64,000 nt of DNA from Atriophallophorus winterbourni. Taxonomy: Eukaryota; Platyhelminthes; Trematoda; Plagiorchiida; Microphallidae. Positions 12,101-27,100 of the stretch are shown in pieces (the stretch's first letter is position 1; each line of letters opens with the position of its first letter). The DNA lies in contig JACCGJ010001325.1 in NCBI GenBank assembly GCA_013407085.1, forward strand, positions 1-64,000. The letters are read 5' to 3'. The position numbers were made by a program, and so were the translations under genes. Below the pieces are notes generated by a model that did not search any database, was not told the DNA's origin, and saw nothing but the letters and a program-made list of their open reading frames with translations.

Positions 12101-15100
12101 CCCACTATCCCCTTCATGGCTTTGATCGATAATTGTGTGATTTTATTTCTGAGCACGATTGCAACAAGCTGCAACCAACAACACATTACAAGCCCATTAA
12201 CAATTTATTTAATAAGTAGGATTGAACAAAAGCCAAGTTGTTGCCAGTGTAAAGTATTTTCTTTTGAAAGAATGGTAGTTTCACTAAACATCAAATGGTG
12301 TTATTGGAACTCCTCTTGTAATAAATAGTATTTTGACACAAGCTTGCAAAACTTATAACTCTGTTGGTCGCATGAATATAATCGACAAATATCACACCGC
12401 TAGAGTACATTCATCGACACCGTTACTCATGAGTAGTCAGACAACATAATATCTTTTTGATAAGACTCGACCATTACTTTTATCTCATTGGGAAACTTCT
12501 TTGAAGCATAGTGCACTCTAAACGATCACTAACAAGCAAGTCATGCGTTATTTACGCTTATTGTGGCAGTTTAATTGGTACAGCACCAAAACATTAGATG
12601 CTCTCACAGCAAGAGTGGTCAGGCTAAGATTCTATGAATTCCGTGATTGCAAGTAGCTTCAGAAGCCATTAGAAATGTAAATATGTAGCATATTGTAGGT
12701 TTAATTTGGTTGGTCAGTTAAAACAAATGATAAGCAACAAATCACGTTCGTCCTATCTAGCTTACGCTGCTGGGATTTCGCCTACCAAAAGGTAATTAGT
12801 CTAAATATATGATACTTTAACTGAGAAAAGTGATCCACAAGCAAATTATGTCTGTACTACGCACGACGGTGCTAGTGTTCAGGACTTCTGTGCTATGCGG
12901 CTAACACCGTGCTAAATTGATTAGCCGCCGGTAGTTAGATGCATGCTTAAACACGCTGGAGTCACACTACCATCTCTATTCTCTATTTCCTTTATCATAT
13001 ATGTCTAGGACTGGGCAACCTGACAGTATCTTAGCCCACGTGCAGTCTCTGACTGTGGGATACTTTCCCTGGACCAAGATTGTGCTTTCATGCATACATA
13101 CATGCTGCAACACGTGATAGTGCGATTATGAGCAACTGACGACTATAAGGAATGTTTATTCCTAAACGAGTTTAGAACAGGGCTGACTCACAATTAAGAA
13201 CGTCCCTCGTATCTGTGGCCGACCGAATTACCTCGGCATTGAGCAGACTGAATCACATAGTAGTGTTCTTCGTGATTCAATATAGCCAGTGAACAGATTT
13301 AGTTTAGTTTAACTTCCTCGATGACCAGAAAATGACCCTGCTAAACTAGCGCACTAGAAGATTGGTGTCGTGTTACAATTTGAAGCTGAGAAGTAAAATA
13401 AATCATAGTCCGAAAATTACCCCATTTTAGCAAAAAGATTGCATTCCAATTCGTTATAGGATGATGTCTAAATTTAAACCCGTTTATCTGCCGTGTATCA
13501 AATTCCAACGCGTTGTGATTTTCAAAAGTATGTGCGTCAAAATTCAAGCTGGTAAACCTTGTTACGAAATATTTCTCGTTATGACAAAACTCCGTTAAAT
13601 CGTTAGCTAAAACAACGTGAAAAGACAGCGTAGCTAGAAAGAGGAGAGACACAATGTTAACAAAGCTAATCGCTCTTATGAATACTGGCAGAACTCCAAA
13701 CCTCGGAGTTGAAACGTTGAACACGAAATTTCTCGAAAGGACGAAACTTTACGATGATATATGCAAATGTAAGGAGTTAACGCGCAGAGACATCAACGTA
13801 AACGAGAACTGCGGTATGGAAATCAAAGCACTTTGAGAACGTTTAGTGTTTAAGCGATTTAGCGTCGGTGTATCTCAAAATCGCTTAGTGTGTTCATAGT
13901 GAACAAGAATAAATGCTCCAATACAGAACTGTATAATAATATGTCAACGAGAGTGGTGTTCACAGGATATTCGCACTTGAGGCTAATTTGATTTTTATTG
14001 CAACTCGACTCGAATTTCTGATCATCATACATCAAGGATATCATTACAACGCCAACGCTCTAGGGCTATAAAACCATGAGGAAATAACCGCGAAATTGAT
14101 GTGTCACAGGCTGTGCTCAAACACACATTTGGTCAATGTTTATGAACGTCTAGAGCGAAATCCAAACGAGAGTTTTCCGTCGTAAATTTGACGGTACCCC
14201 AGCAAGTTTTCCGCATTGCTCAATGTGAAAATATTACACAAGCATTAGACGAATCCGATATAACCTGCGCAGATAATGAACACGATGCTAGACAATAGAT
14301 TCTTGTGTGATTTCTTAAATCAAAATTTGAGTGAAGCCTGACAGTTTCTGTCAGAGCACTCGATCTCATTTGCATTCTCGCTTGACGCGATTGAAGTTTG
14401 CAATACAAAATCGCATGCATCATTAGCCACCATGCCGACGCTTAACGGTAACCGTGAAATGTGGTTTGAATGCTCGTCAAAGATGTCAGAATATTGTTTG
14501 ATTCATTGTAAGCGCTTAGAAATTGAGCACTACTCACTCAAAGCTTGTGGTCTTTTTTCCACGGGGTCAAACCAAGAACCCAATGGGGCCAGGAATCACT
14601 TGGTGATTCTGTATTTGAACATTGTCGTTCTTTGTAAGAACCCTATATAACAGTGGCATACAAGTATAACCTTGTTTACCATTAATCCACTGTTTCAAGG
14701 CTCACTGAACCTGATCTTACTGCATCCACCTGACGACGGCAAACAACCAGAAACCGGTAGTGGTGTGTAACGGATGAGGATGTGAGCACCACAATACAAT
14801 GGGGTCTAATGTATTGTGGTGCTCACATCCCCATCCCCTACACACCACTACCGGTTTCTGGCTGTTAGCCTAATTAGTAGGTCGAACCGGAAAAATTGAT
14901 CGATTTAGGCGTGGAATCGTGGGCACGTGACCTCTTTTAACCCAATGAGAGCTCTCGGTCAGTCATCAGCGGCTCGAATGTTCAGTAGAATGGGTTCCAA
15001 CTGAAATTGCAAGGTGTGGGCGACTGGCGCACTAAGTATTCCCCGGGTGAAAAAATACTACGACTAAGCAGAGAACAACTTTGTGAGAACATTTATTGCT

Positions 15101-18100
15101 TAGCAGGTTTATAGAAAGAATAAAACAACCTGTAGATTCCAGGCAAAGTTAACTTGGTTATGGCAACTTGCGTAGAAATCACATTTGTCTAAACGTAGAA
15201 CACTTGAAATGAATTACATCAATAACTACCAGTCATCTAGCTGCACAGTCGCTCTAAACTTGTTAAGAGTTTAAATGGCGGTAGAGACAGCAAGCTGACA
15301 AGTTGACACACACACAACATTGGAGATTATCGTCGAACGGTTAGATAGGCCTGGAAACCTTCCGCGCATGGCGTACAATTTCAACCGAAGCACTTGTTCC
15401 CTCGAAAAACCAATAAAGCTAAGCTTACCCGGTTGCGTTGCTTCGTACAAATCCCCGAGCAGATACGGAAAACTGAGAAAGTTTTCGGAATTTTTCACAA
15501 TCGAGGTTGAGACCAGCTGATTGCTTGAACGCAGACGTTCCGCGACCGCCTTGGCCATATCCATCGGGGTTGACTCTTCCGAGAGTTGACGAGGCATTTT
15601 ACTGGGGCGAGCGTCCACAAGCGTCACGTCGGGTTGCAGTGGGTACGTCACGCGTCGTGCACCGAGTTGTTGAACATTGGCCAGATCCAACTGCCAAAGA
15701 CTGAGGGCGTCTCGAGCTGAAATTTGATATACAGTAGGGATGTATTCGCGGCAATCGGGATCGATATGACGAAGAGCCAGCTTCGATTTCAAGTGAAATA
15801 GGTATCGGTGATCAAGATGCCAATGATCGTCATCTATTTTATTATTCATCGATGAGAATTCCAAATATATTAGGTTGTTACGTTTAAGGGGAACTAAGCA
15901 CAAAAACAACCCTGACATCCTATGGTACAGAGAGCGTTGCATAGACCACCTAATAATAGTATAGTCAATGGCCTAACTTCCCTGAAAGACGAAGATCAGA
16001 CTCTTCAAGAGCAACGTTCTGAGTGTGTTGCTGTATGCATCGGAATGCTGGAAGACGACTACTGCCATTGAGAAAACTGGTCTGGAGGTGGTATCTACCG
16101 TAACCAAAAGACGACGGTGGAGATGGTTCGGTCATGTCTGCAGGATGGATCCCAGTTCGCATACGAAGGTAGTCATTCAATGGCGTCCGCAAGGTAAACG
16201 AAAAAGGGGACGGCCCAAGGAAACTTGGCGCAGAACGTTGGAACGCGAACTACATGCACAAGGATTCACGGTGCAAACGGCAACGGAAGCAGCGGCAGAC
16301 CGCAACCACTGGCGTGAAGTTGTCTTCGCCTCATGTGCCACCCGGCACGGAGAGGACTGAGTGAGTGAGTGTGCGTACGAAATTAAAAAGAACAACTTAA
16401 CATTTACGGACTTTGGAATAAAATAACATTGGCACAGTCAACCTCTTTAACCATATGAACCTCTTTTACTGGGCAAAACATCAGCACCATGCAGCTAGAT
16501 TGGTACTGGTCACATATGAAAAGAGCGACCAAGATTTGTGTGCCTTGAAACAGAAAAACATATCACAGATTGTTTGAAATTTGAAATACCAGTTGAAAAA
16601 ATTGGTACAGCAAAATAGTTCAGAGCGTTGAACAAAACGCCTTTGAACAATTAGCCATAAGTCCTCGTGTTTTTGTTCGACACACAAAACAAAATCGGTG
16701 CAGTTCATTCCTTTGTAAACATGTGAGTTGTGCTGATCTTACCCATAAGGGGCTTATATGCTCATACTGTTTATTGTTATTCTGGCGTTTCGGGAAAACA
16801 AATCATTCACTTTGTGGTTGATTAGAGTTAACAGCACGTTATCATGAAGCCGGAAATACAAATGTGTTCAAGATTGACGATGTATGGCAAAAAAGTAACA
16901 GCTGTACTATGCCACGGGATATACGTTCGAGGGTAGGTATGATCTGATTCCGCTTGTTTTTGGCCTCCTTCGATCGATGTCTACCATGGATGTACATCAC
17001 AATCACATGAATGTTTCATGTTCCACGGCTTTTCGAATGACTAAACTGTCCCATTCGGGAGTAACAATCTCTCACGGAGCGCTTGCAACGATAGGCAGAA
17101 CTCGGTCGTTAGGCGTCATTAGCACGCCGGCGACGTGATCTTCGTTCAGCAGCCAAGAGATGTATCTGGTCCTTCTCAGATTGCAGACGACGCTTTACAC
17201 AATGCCTCCAATGTGAGCAAGTTCTTGCCCACTCGCGGGGTCAATGTCAAGAGCTTTCATATCTCTTTTGCAAACATCTTTGTACCGCAAGTGCGGTCTG
17301 CCCAATGGTCGACTTCCTAATTGCAACTCACCATAGAGTAGATCTTTCGGAATACGACCATTTTGCATTCTGTAGACGTGGCCAAACCACTGCAGGCGGC
17401 GCTGTCTTGGTACGGTGAACATGCTCTGTAGACCAGATTTTGAAAGCACTTCAGCGTTAGTCACTTTGTCCATCCACGATATGTTCAAGATACGACGGAT
17501 GCTTCGTAGATAGAAAGCATTTAGCTTCTGTTCGTGTCTTGCGTGGGTGATCCAGGTTTAAGTGGCATTTAGTACGCACGCAAACAAGTGCCAACACAGG
17601 ATTGAACAAGGGTTCACTTTACAATGATGATTTCTTTTTGCAGCCAGTTTTAACAAAGATGAGTACGAAATAAATAAACGTTTTGAACAGAGTTAAGAGG
17701 AGAATGCGAAAATCTGAGAGTGAGTGTCTAGCTACGAGTTGGAATACTATGGCCATACCTAAATCGACACCACTGTAGATTAGCCACCGCAATCATAACT
17801 TTGTAGTTGAAGATTAGGTCACTTCTAATTCGCCCACGACATATGGAGCTCATATTGTCTCAAAATGGCTACTTATCGGGAAAGTTACACAATCCGCTCA
17901 AAATTTTGCTTGGTAGCGCAATGTCTTTTTCCAAACACGGTATGTAATACTAGGCGTACATGGGCTAATCCTCTGCCGTCTATACATAAGAAGAAGGAGA
18001 AGGTGTATGCTGTTTTTTGTCCTTCTCCGGTCGATGCCGACCATTGATGTACATCACAACCGCATGATGGTTTCATTCTCCACAGCGTTTCGAATGACCA

Positions 18101-21100
18101 AAAGGTCCGATTCGAGAGAAACAAACTCTCCCACCGCGCACATAGCGGTAGACAATACTTGGTCGAGCGGTGTCCGTTGCAAGCTGACCGCATGATCTAC
18201 TATCAGCAGCTGAGAACAGTATCTGTTAGGTGTGTGTATGTATTCAGTATCGTGTTCAATGAGGCCGGCTAAATTGTCGAAAAATGCAATGATGTGAGCC
18301 CAGTAGACAACGCAGACAACGCTAAGCTCACATGCTAACTGAGTGCTCACGTAATATAAAATGCTTGACTGTACAAATCTTAAAAACCGAGGCCTCAAAA
18401 TTGAACTATGATGTCAGCTATCCAACACCATACAATACTCGATAAGTTAAACTTTTATCTTTCTGTCGACTTCACCAAAAAGACGGGAAAACAGTGGTCG
18501 AAACAAACTGGGCTTACCTCGATCGAACGTCGCGTATGCTGGAGATGATAAGAGATGATCTTGCTTAAGAAGCGCCACAAGTTCTTCCGGTCCTAAGAAC
18601 TCATCTGTTTGGTTCACCTCGATTACGTCTCCCAATTGAGGTCCCAGTTCAGGAGGGCAACTTAACGAGGATAAAAATTCAAACATCTAATAAGTTGTTA
18701 AATGTTCGTCTGAATGCGTAAAACGTTGATTCACTTGAAGTTGTATACACCTTTCGAAAGACGATCATGTTTCGTAAAACTCGAAACGAAGTTAGAAACA
18801 CGAAGTATTAGAAAGAGTAATCATTGCAAAGAAAACTCCAAACGGCTGATTCATCCAGATGCGCACGTTCGCCAGTGTATAATGCTCTTTGAGCTACATT
18901 TTATAAAGCTGATCTCACGATTTCACGACTTTGATGGGAGGTAAAAAACGAGTATTTAGGAAAAACCTGTAAAAATCAAGAATGCTGTACTACTGGCAAT
19001 CGATTGGAATATGTTTGGGACCAATCGTGTATTCATAATGCAAGGAAATTTGAGTGCAATCGGTTAGAGTCGTTTTTGGGTAACGTTTCACTTCTGACAC
19101 AGAAGCTTCGTCAGACCAATGGTGATAGTCAGGACAGGGAACATGATTAAGTAGTAGTCAACCCCCCAGCACCACTGATTTGACCTTACAGCTAAACAGC
19201 CTATAGTACGCCTACAGTGTGTCACGTTTCGTGGGAATGACCAAGATCAGTGGTCCATTTTCCTCACAATGTGTATCCAAATCAATCTGATACAAGTGAA
19301 CACGGTCAAGTACTACTGGGTTGATTTCAATTAGAACCATTTGGAAAAGTAAAGCTCGCGACATGAAATTGAAAGATATAGAAGTTTGCCATCTTCAGCT
19401 GAAGGGGCGATTGATCCATTGATTCCATACCTAAGATGTGCTCATGTTGCAATTTCACATTAATAACAGTTTTCTACAGACTAAGCCATTTCTAGTAATT
19501 GGAATGTTCAATATTACCTCAAATGTTCAAATCTAATGGGAAGCGAATTAGTTTAACCAAAGCCCGCAATGCTGTGTGACTTCTATACAACTGGCAGGGA
19601 TCGATTATGAAATACACTTGAAGAGTGATAAATGGTCACTCATCCGATCAAACGCTAGTCTTCTGAAGTTGGAATCCATGTAGGCAAATCTAGCCACATC
19701 AACCAACCACATGCTAAGTCCTTCGCAGTCTCTGAGAGTAGGCCTCGGTTTCAGTTTGCTTATAAGGAAACAACCGCGAGGTATAAACTCGGAGAGTGAT
19801 AATCCATTGGCAAAATAGAGTCCTTAATGAATCATCCACTAAAATCGATATCCCGGTCTGTTCCACTCGTGAATGGAAATGATCAACAAGTCATGAAGAA
19901 AAAATTCAGGCTAGCATAAAATGATCTGTCTCCTCTGGATGACCACCAGCATACTGTGGGACAGGTTTGGGACAGTAAACGGAAGAAACTGAGCAAAAGA
20001 AAGAACCGGTGGGTGAGTTCGGCTCTCTGAAAATGGATCAAGGTCTATCCAGACGGCAAGAGATCGACAGTTTCTCAGCGCTTGCTGATCTTTACAAAAC
20101 AGTCAGGACTATCATGAGAAATACGGCCAACTCGGTAGGAATGCTTGAATCAGTGGTACTTTCCAGACGATTGAAATCTTGAACATCTAGGACATCCATG
20201 AGTTACGGGTGGTGATGATAATAGCGTCAAAGTAGCGCTACCGCTAAAACATTGTAGCCCTAAAATTACAGCAGAATCAAACTCCAAGTTACATAGTCTC
20301 ACCCAGGGTACATGTTGCTTCCCGCCACCGATTAAGCCTGTGAGGAGACCAAAAGGCGTGTTACGGAAACGAGGTGCATATAAAAATCGTCAGAGAGATC
20401 ACCCGACTAGACCCGCCCGTCATTCTCTTCTCTCTCGTTCCATGTTGGCGAACACAGTTATACTGTTGTGTAAACTTCAATCGAACAATTTTCAAACCTC
20501 CCTCGTGTCTGAAACATCGCAGTCTGATATACGAGCCAAACGAAACCGTAACACACTATCACACACGACGCACGATGTAAAATCGAATTTTTATTATTCA
20601 ACCAACAAGAACGAAACCTCACTCCGACGAGGTTTGCATGTTTACACTGCACCCCGGTGAAACCAGATTGGATAAAGCGTGTGATGTTTGGTGCGAGTAC
20701 TGTTAGATCGCAATAACGACATGCACCGAATTCCGGTCAGTAACCAGCTGTGATAAAAGCCAATTTGCAGAAAGTGCGCCAACAACTGGAGGAGACACAC
20801 GGCGTTGAACTGGAGCATGCAGCAAACGGGAGCTGACGTAACTACGGCGGGATCGTGCACCACTTCCTTATTGGTTGCCGTTTAGGTACCACGTAACCAT
20901 TTGATACAAGTGAAAGGGTACATGCAAACATACAAATCACACTGAAACACTATCTCCAGCAGCGATAACATAAAATTCATAAAGCAAACAGATCAAGCCC
21001 GAGCAGGAGAGATTGAGATTGTTTTAATTTTAATCGTCAGATTTCACCGAGCAGTTTCAAGTCCAATAATCTAGCGAATGGTTGTGATGAACGACAGGAA

Positions 21101-24100
21101 TATACCAATGTATTATGGTGCTCACATCCCCTTCCCTTACACACCACTATCGGTTTCTGGTTGTTTGTCGTCATCAGGTGGAGACAGTAAGATTATATTC
21201 AGTGAGCCTTGAAACAGTGGAAAAGCCGTAAACAAAGTTATATTTGTATGCCACTGTTACATAGGGTGCTTACAAAGAACCACGATGTTCAAATACAGAA
21301 TCACAAAGTGATTCCTGGCCAAGCGCTCGAGGAGCATATAAAAGACCAATGTAGTGTTGTGCTCACATCCCCATCCCTTACACACCACTACCGGTTTCTG
21401 GCTGTTTGCCGTCATCAGGTGGACACAGTAAGATCAGGTTCAGTGAGCCAGGAATATACTTTTGTGAAATGTGATATCAAATCAGAACATACCCACGCCC
21501 GGCAATGGATAACTTGTCCACAGCGAAACCGAGATTTCGGTCGACTCAGCCGTAGCCTGGTCGCGTTCTATACTAAAGTTAGTTCTGTTGTCTCACTCAA
21601 ATGAACTCTTGACCTCAAGTGAAAGCTGTAGACGGCACAGTGCCAATTCAGGGCCAATGACGAAAGTACTTAGCCTCAAAGTGTGTCTGAAAAATCAATA
21701 TTAATATCAATTTCCCGTAACGCTAAAACTAGCTTCGTTATCTGCTCCCATTGAGACATGCGTTAAACGATATTTTTAATGAGGATTTCTTGTTAAGCTA
21801 AAAAGAACCACTGGACAGCCTAAGTATGTCATCAACTGTATGATGAAACATGCACGCAAACTTTGATGAATCCAATGAATTCAAAATGTGCTCCGTTGCC
21901 CTTATGATATACAAACGGAGACTTGGGCAAATTAGGTAGTCTAGAGCAAACAAATCTGTGAGTGATGAGCACAAATGTGTGAACGATTGATAAAAGTGCC
22001 ACATTGATTCAATGAATGTTGTGTTTGTGGTGCAACAATCAAGACAGCTTGCAACCGGGAAAAGTTTTACGATGTAAGCAGTACCAGCAACTTTGAGATA
22101 AATGCCCGCGAAGTTAATGTTTCGAATAAAACGAACGAAAAACCATTTGCAGGTCGCTCGAAAAAGTGACACGTTTAATGTCGTCAATCAAATTGAACTT
22201 AATGCGTGAGATGAAATTGCGAAACACTGTCTGCATGGATATACGTTTCGAATAATCGTTATCTATCGAGCTACCTGGTTTCAGTAGCTATCACGCTAGT
22301 TGTCGAGTCCGAGTGGTGCTGGGGACGCCGCTTGGTACCCGAGACTCTTCACTGAAGCCGACTCATCCTCCAGGAGGATATAGTCGCACAAAAATAAGGT
22401 GAAAGTAGTTACCGAGTGAAGATGACTGGTTGATAACCAAGTGTGAATTATTGTGATGGATGCAACAAAACACACCAAAGGTAGGTTATGGATATAAAGA
22501 GTAACTTTCTGCCTCTATTTAACCACGTGACATTCTAGTTGGCCAACCAAACCGAAACGGAACAATCACAGAGAGAAACAGCGGACTCACCTATCTTTTA
22601 ACTGGCTCACAATGTGGCATGCAGCGCGGACAGTTGCCTCAGGGGTGAAACGACCAAACCAAACCCATGCATGTTCAACATCAGATGACGTGTTGTATTG
22701 CAGTATGAGGAAGGCGCCTTGAGGTCGTAAGGAAGATAGATTGGGTGGCACTTCGAGTAAATAACTTTCAGCGGGCACCTCGCCACGAACCAGGAACACT
22801 CGCAGCGACTGTCGTGTGAGATAACATCGGAAGTATACAAAAATGCAAGAACAAATAATCGAGGTTTAAATACATATGCGTTTGGAACCACTGTCCGGAT
22901 GCCAAAGAAATAGCGTCAACGAGTTGAGAAGGTGTTTGGGAAATTCGAAAATCGTGTGGTGGTGAATAGGTATCCCGAAAGTTGTGACAAAGGGATAGCA
23001 GCATTGCAATTGGTTTAGCGCTGTTTGCCATTCATGCTTTATGGATTTGTAAGCTTTCTCCAACATGTAGCTTGGAATGTTGCTGCACATTTTGAATCAA
23101 ATGATGTAACCAGCATGTATCATATCGTAGAGAGCGAAGCACCAGCATTGTAGGTCAACCTCATAATACAATATCTACTGATACCGTGCTTCGGATGTAT
23201 ATGCTGAGTAGATAATTGCGGGAAAATCCATCCCACGAAGGGTTGTAGAATAGTCTCGTTGGCAAACAAAGCACAAAAACCAGATCCCGATCAGATAAAC
23301 GCAGCGACGCAACCATGCAACCGGTCATCAAATGGAATGTGTGAAGTGAAAACGCGCTCTATCCCGTACGCAGCGGAATGGTAAAAATTGCGCTGCAAGT
23401 TTCATCTGTTTGTGTCGGCGCCTTGCATTTTTGCATGAGAGAAACTATGCAAGGGTGAACGTGATAATGCACAACGAAAGCAGGGTTTAAACAAAAATGT
23501 CGTGATCGTTGTGATGAGCTTGTTAGCCGGTATTATAAACAGACTTTTGCAACTAACGCGTCGTTGAATCGGATGAACGTTAAGCGACTGAAACATGATA
23601 CTTTCGCATTTATCTGCATTTTTATGGGTACGCATAGGTGGCGCAATCGTCAAAGAATTAAGAGGCCGGGAGTGCAACCGTCCCTTGTGGTGCACCGTTG
23701 CCAAAAAGCAAACCAAAAACCAGGCGGAAGGCTGCATGCGGCGAATAGCAAAGCTGGTAGTCATAAGGGCTACTAGTTAGGCGATGGTGCATGAATTTCC
23801 ACGGTAGGGCATGTGTAACTACTTGGATGAATCATTCCTAAAGATAAACCCCAACGGAAACTGGCCAGCATGTTCTTTCACGTTTACACTCAATGTGTGT
23901 TGAGATTCATATCCTGATATCGATTCACGTTTTATCTACTAAGCCAGTGACCCTCCGTAAATCTAAGTGGGTGGAAGAAAGATTCATGTTTGTTTACCAC
24001 TTATCCACTGTTTCAAGGCTCACTGAACCTGATGACAGCAAACAGCCAGAAACCGGTAGTGTGTATGGGATGGGGATCTGAGCACCACAATACAAAGATT

Positions 24101-27100
24101 TATCTTATTATTCGATTTGGCTGACTTTTGTTGAGTGGAATCACATGCTTGAGCGACAACCTTTTCCACAACGCGGAAAGTGATTGCAAAATTCTGTTGA
24201 AATTCTTCGTGCAGCAATCAATAATAACCGATCACCGATTGAAGATCGGTCGATGATGCGAGAGCAAAAAAACGAGGGACAAGCAATTCCATTTTTACCG
24301 CAACAATGAATTGGAATGTCCACTTTTGTGAGCAAAAGATAAAGCTCCAGTGAGTGCTATCCGTTTCGGTATTTCACATCAAAACCGAACCAGTTCACGT
24401 GACATTGATTGCCGATTAACGCTTGACATTGATCACATTCATCTTTCATAATTCACATTTCTTATGCGTGTATTGTAGAGCTGGATTGAAATACGTTTAG
24501 GGGCCGATTGGGTAAATCTAATACTGGGAAAACATTTGAAGGCAATCGATTGATCTACCCCTCACGTCTAGTTAACCTTATCAATAAGCAGTCGATGCGA
24601 AGCCTAAGTTGTGTCGAGTGACGCAAGCGAAGTCGAGTACAGTTAGCCTATTGACATGGCAATCGCATGCGGTCAAGGTCAGTTGGCTGTGACACTCACG
24701 TGTAAAAGTGCGCGATTAAAATGGTCAGTGCATAAAGCAAATTCATTAAGAGTATGTAGAGAGTCTGAAGCTAAAATTTCGAAAAGTTTCGAATAAAGAT
24801 GTGTCCTTCTCTTCTCTTCTCAGCCAGATTGTGCCTAAATCTGCCCCATCCACCTTAACGATCTCAAGAATATTTGCATTAGTAATTCCAAGCGCCTCAG
24901 TGTGTGTAATCGTTTGTTGAACTGCTTAATACCACGTTCCTTGGATAAACCTTTTATCTGAACTCGATGCAGATCAAACATTCTTGTGTATGTGCGTGTG
25001 TACGAGCGGAAAGAACACATTGTTATGCCATCGTGAAGACCGCGTCATTCATTTTTGTTGTAAGGTCAAGTCCCAAAATGTACTAAACGGTGAAGGGTAT
25101 CTAGCGGAAGTTCTGTAATGAGTATTACAATCGGTTATAAGATATCTAAAAAGAGAAGCCAAATGAAGTTGCGATGTTCGATTACAGTCAGGTTGAAGGG
25201 CATGCTTTATAGCATCGTTTGTATTCCAGTGGATTGTTCATTGGCGATAGTGCACCTCACATGCACTGCTACTAAGCGCGTTAGGATATTGCAAGAAACC
25301 AGCCCGCAATGAAATAAATGAAGACGAAATTTACCAGTTACCCAAAGGTTCTACGTGCCAACCATCATCTTCGAGAAAACTGATGAAAGCGTAGAATCAC
25401 AAGCGAACGGCTTGCATAATCACTCAAATGATCAGGTTATTGAGGACATCAAATCATCTGTAGCATCAACGGCCTCAGAGATACTATTTTATCGATAAAA
25501 AGCGTCAATGATTAAGTGTCACATCGAGATGACAAAATCTCCTACGGAGTCGAAAAGAGAGCGCCGCATACGTGCCGGTTTGATACGAGTCTGGTTGAGA
25601 CATGAGGTGCTGTATTCAAAGATATTGTAATCTGCGGTGTCTTGGGCTGTTTAGAAGCGTTAGTATAGAAACACTGGATTGATAAGCTTGCACCGGGATG
25701 GGAAGATGCATGCAAGCGAGTTTTGTATATATATAAATAAATCAACATCAGTAAAATAGCTTCGTTGCGGCTTTCATGGCTTTCAGCAGTTACGCAGCTC
25801 ACCGTCAATCCAAGTAGCTTCAAACAACGAAAGCACCTCCAGAACGAACGCAAAAATGATCATGACCCTAAACTTGGATTCATGAATTTATGATTTGATA
25901 AATAAAACTACAATCGACTTCTCAATAAGAAATCGAAAAGCGTAGCGATTGAGTAAGGCGTGAAATTCAAATGGATTTCGATTAGCAGTATCTAGAGATA
26001 ACATGATTGAAAAGCGTAACGAACAAGAAGTGGCAATCAACTTTTCTAGCTATAAGCGCAATCCCCTTTTCGTGACCTTGAAAGGGAATCGCCGAAGCTG
26101 ACAAACAAAGGAAACAGACTCACTTTGGGATCAGATGTTGTGCCCCGTCTACCCTGATGGATGACCATCCGTCCATTGAATAGTCTGCAAAACGCGGGTG
26201 GCTCTTGGCCCTCGAGAACGCGAAGCTAATCAAATAGAAAACAATCAATCAATAAATAAATAAATAAATAAATGCGTTCGAACAACCAAATAAAAATGAC
26301 CAAGGTGTCGTTGTTGTTGCTCACGTGCAATGGCGAATCTGATACATGACTGAAAATTTATTTCTCACAGATATTGCAGTAACTTGTCTCAGAGGGTCAG
26401 AAACAAAGTGATATGAAAACATTAATGCAGATAAATTTGAGTGCAATCGGTTAGAGCACTTGTTTAGTAACGTTCTGAGACCCAAGCTTTGTCAGAACAA
26501 GGGTGAAAGTCAGGACAGGGAACATGGCGAAGTAGCATTTGCACACGCCACTCAAAACTTCTTCAAATTTATTTGTATCGCTCCCAAACCTATTCCGATC
26601 GATCGGAACATCAGCTTGTCATCCCTCTGCCCGCCGGTGGTGTATAACTGTGCTACAGCAAACCCGTTTGGTTGTTGTAATATGATTGCGATTTTTGTAC
26701 TTTTGTTACACGACAACGGCGAATTAGACTGTCCATAACCAGCACCATCTGTGGAGAAATTGTGGCAGCTAGGATAAAGGCTTATATCCAGGAATTTCCA
26801 CACAGTGTGGAAAACGCAAATCAATCATATCGATAAACCTGGATCAAGAAGGACACGAATTCAATTGGGATAAAACAGAAATCATCGTCAGAGGCAGAAC
26901 TCGTCACATTCGTGAGTTCCTCGAAGGGTGCTGTTCAACGTCACAATCAATCTATGAGCACGTTCAATTGACCAATGACATTAAGAAAACGAGGAAATGA
27001 CCGAATACTAGACGATCACAGTAGATAAGGTCGCAACGTAGCAGATAAATTCGAATGATGCCCAGTGCAAAGTTGCTTCGAAAGAAGTTTCGTTGATGAT

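Noticed and set aside
13341..13724. Minus-strand 127-codon frame with a signal-peptide-like hydrophobic run
   Set aside because: It has no ATG at the start (begins at GTG), an in-frame stop just upstream, no splice support and an opposite-strand frame of similar quality.
20340..20660. Plus-strand 106-codon basic frame
   Set aside because: Two overlapping plus frames and one minus frame are equally open, and there is no homology or splice context.
21798..22187. Minus-strand 129-codon frame in an intron
   Set aside because: Hydrophobic, Cys-rich chance composition with no motif, no splice support and no repeat protein similarity.
26830..26990. Plus-strand stretch translating to [20 protein letters not shown], possibly retroelement-derived
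   Set aside because: Flanking frames are broken and the fragment is too short to assign to any element.
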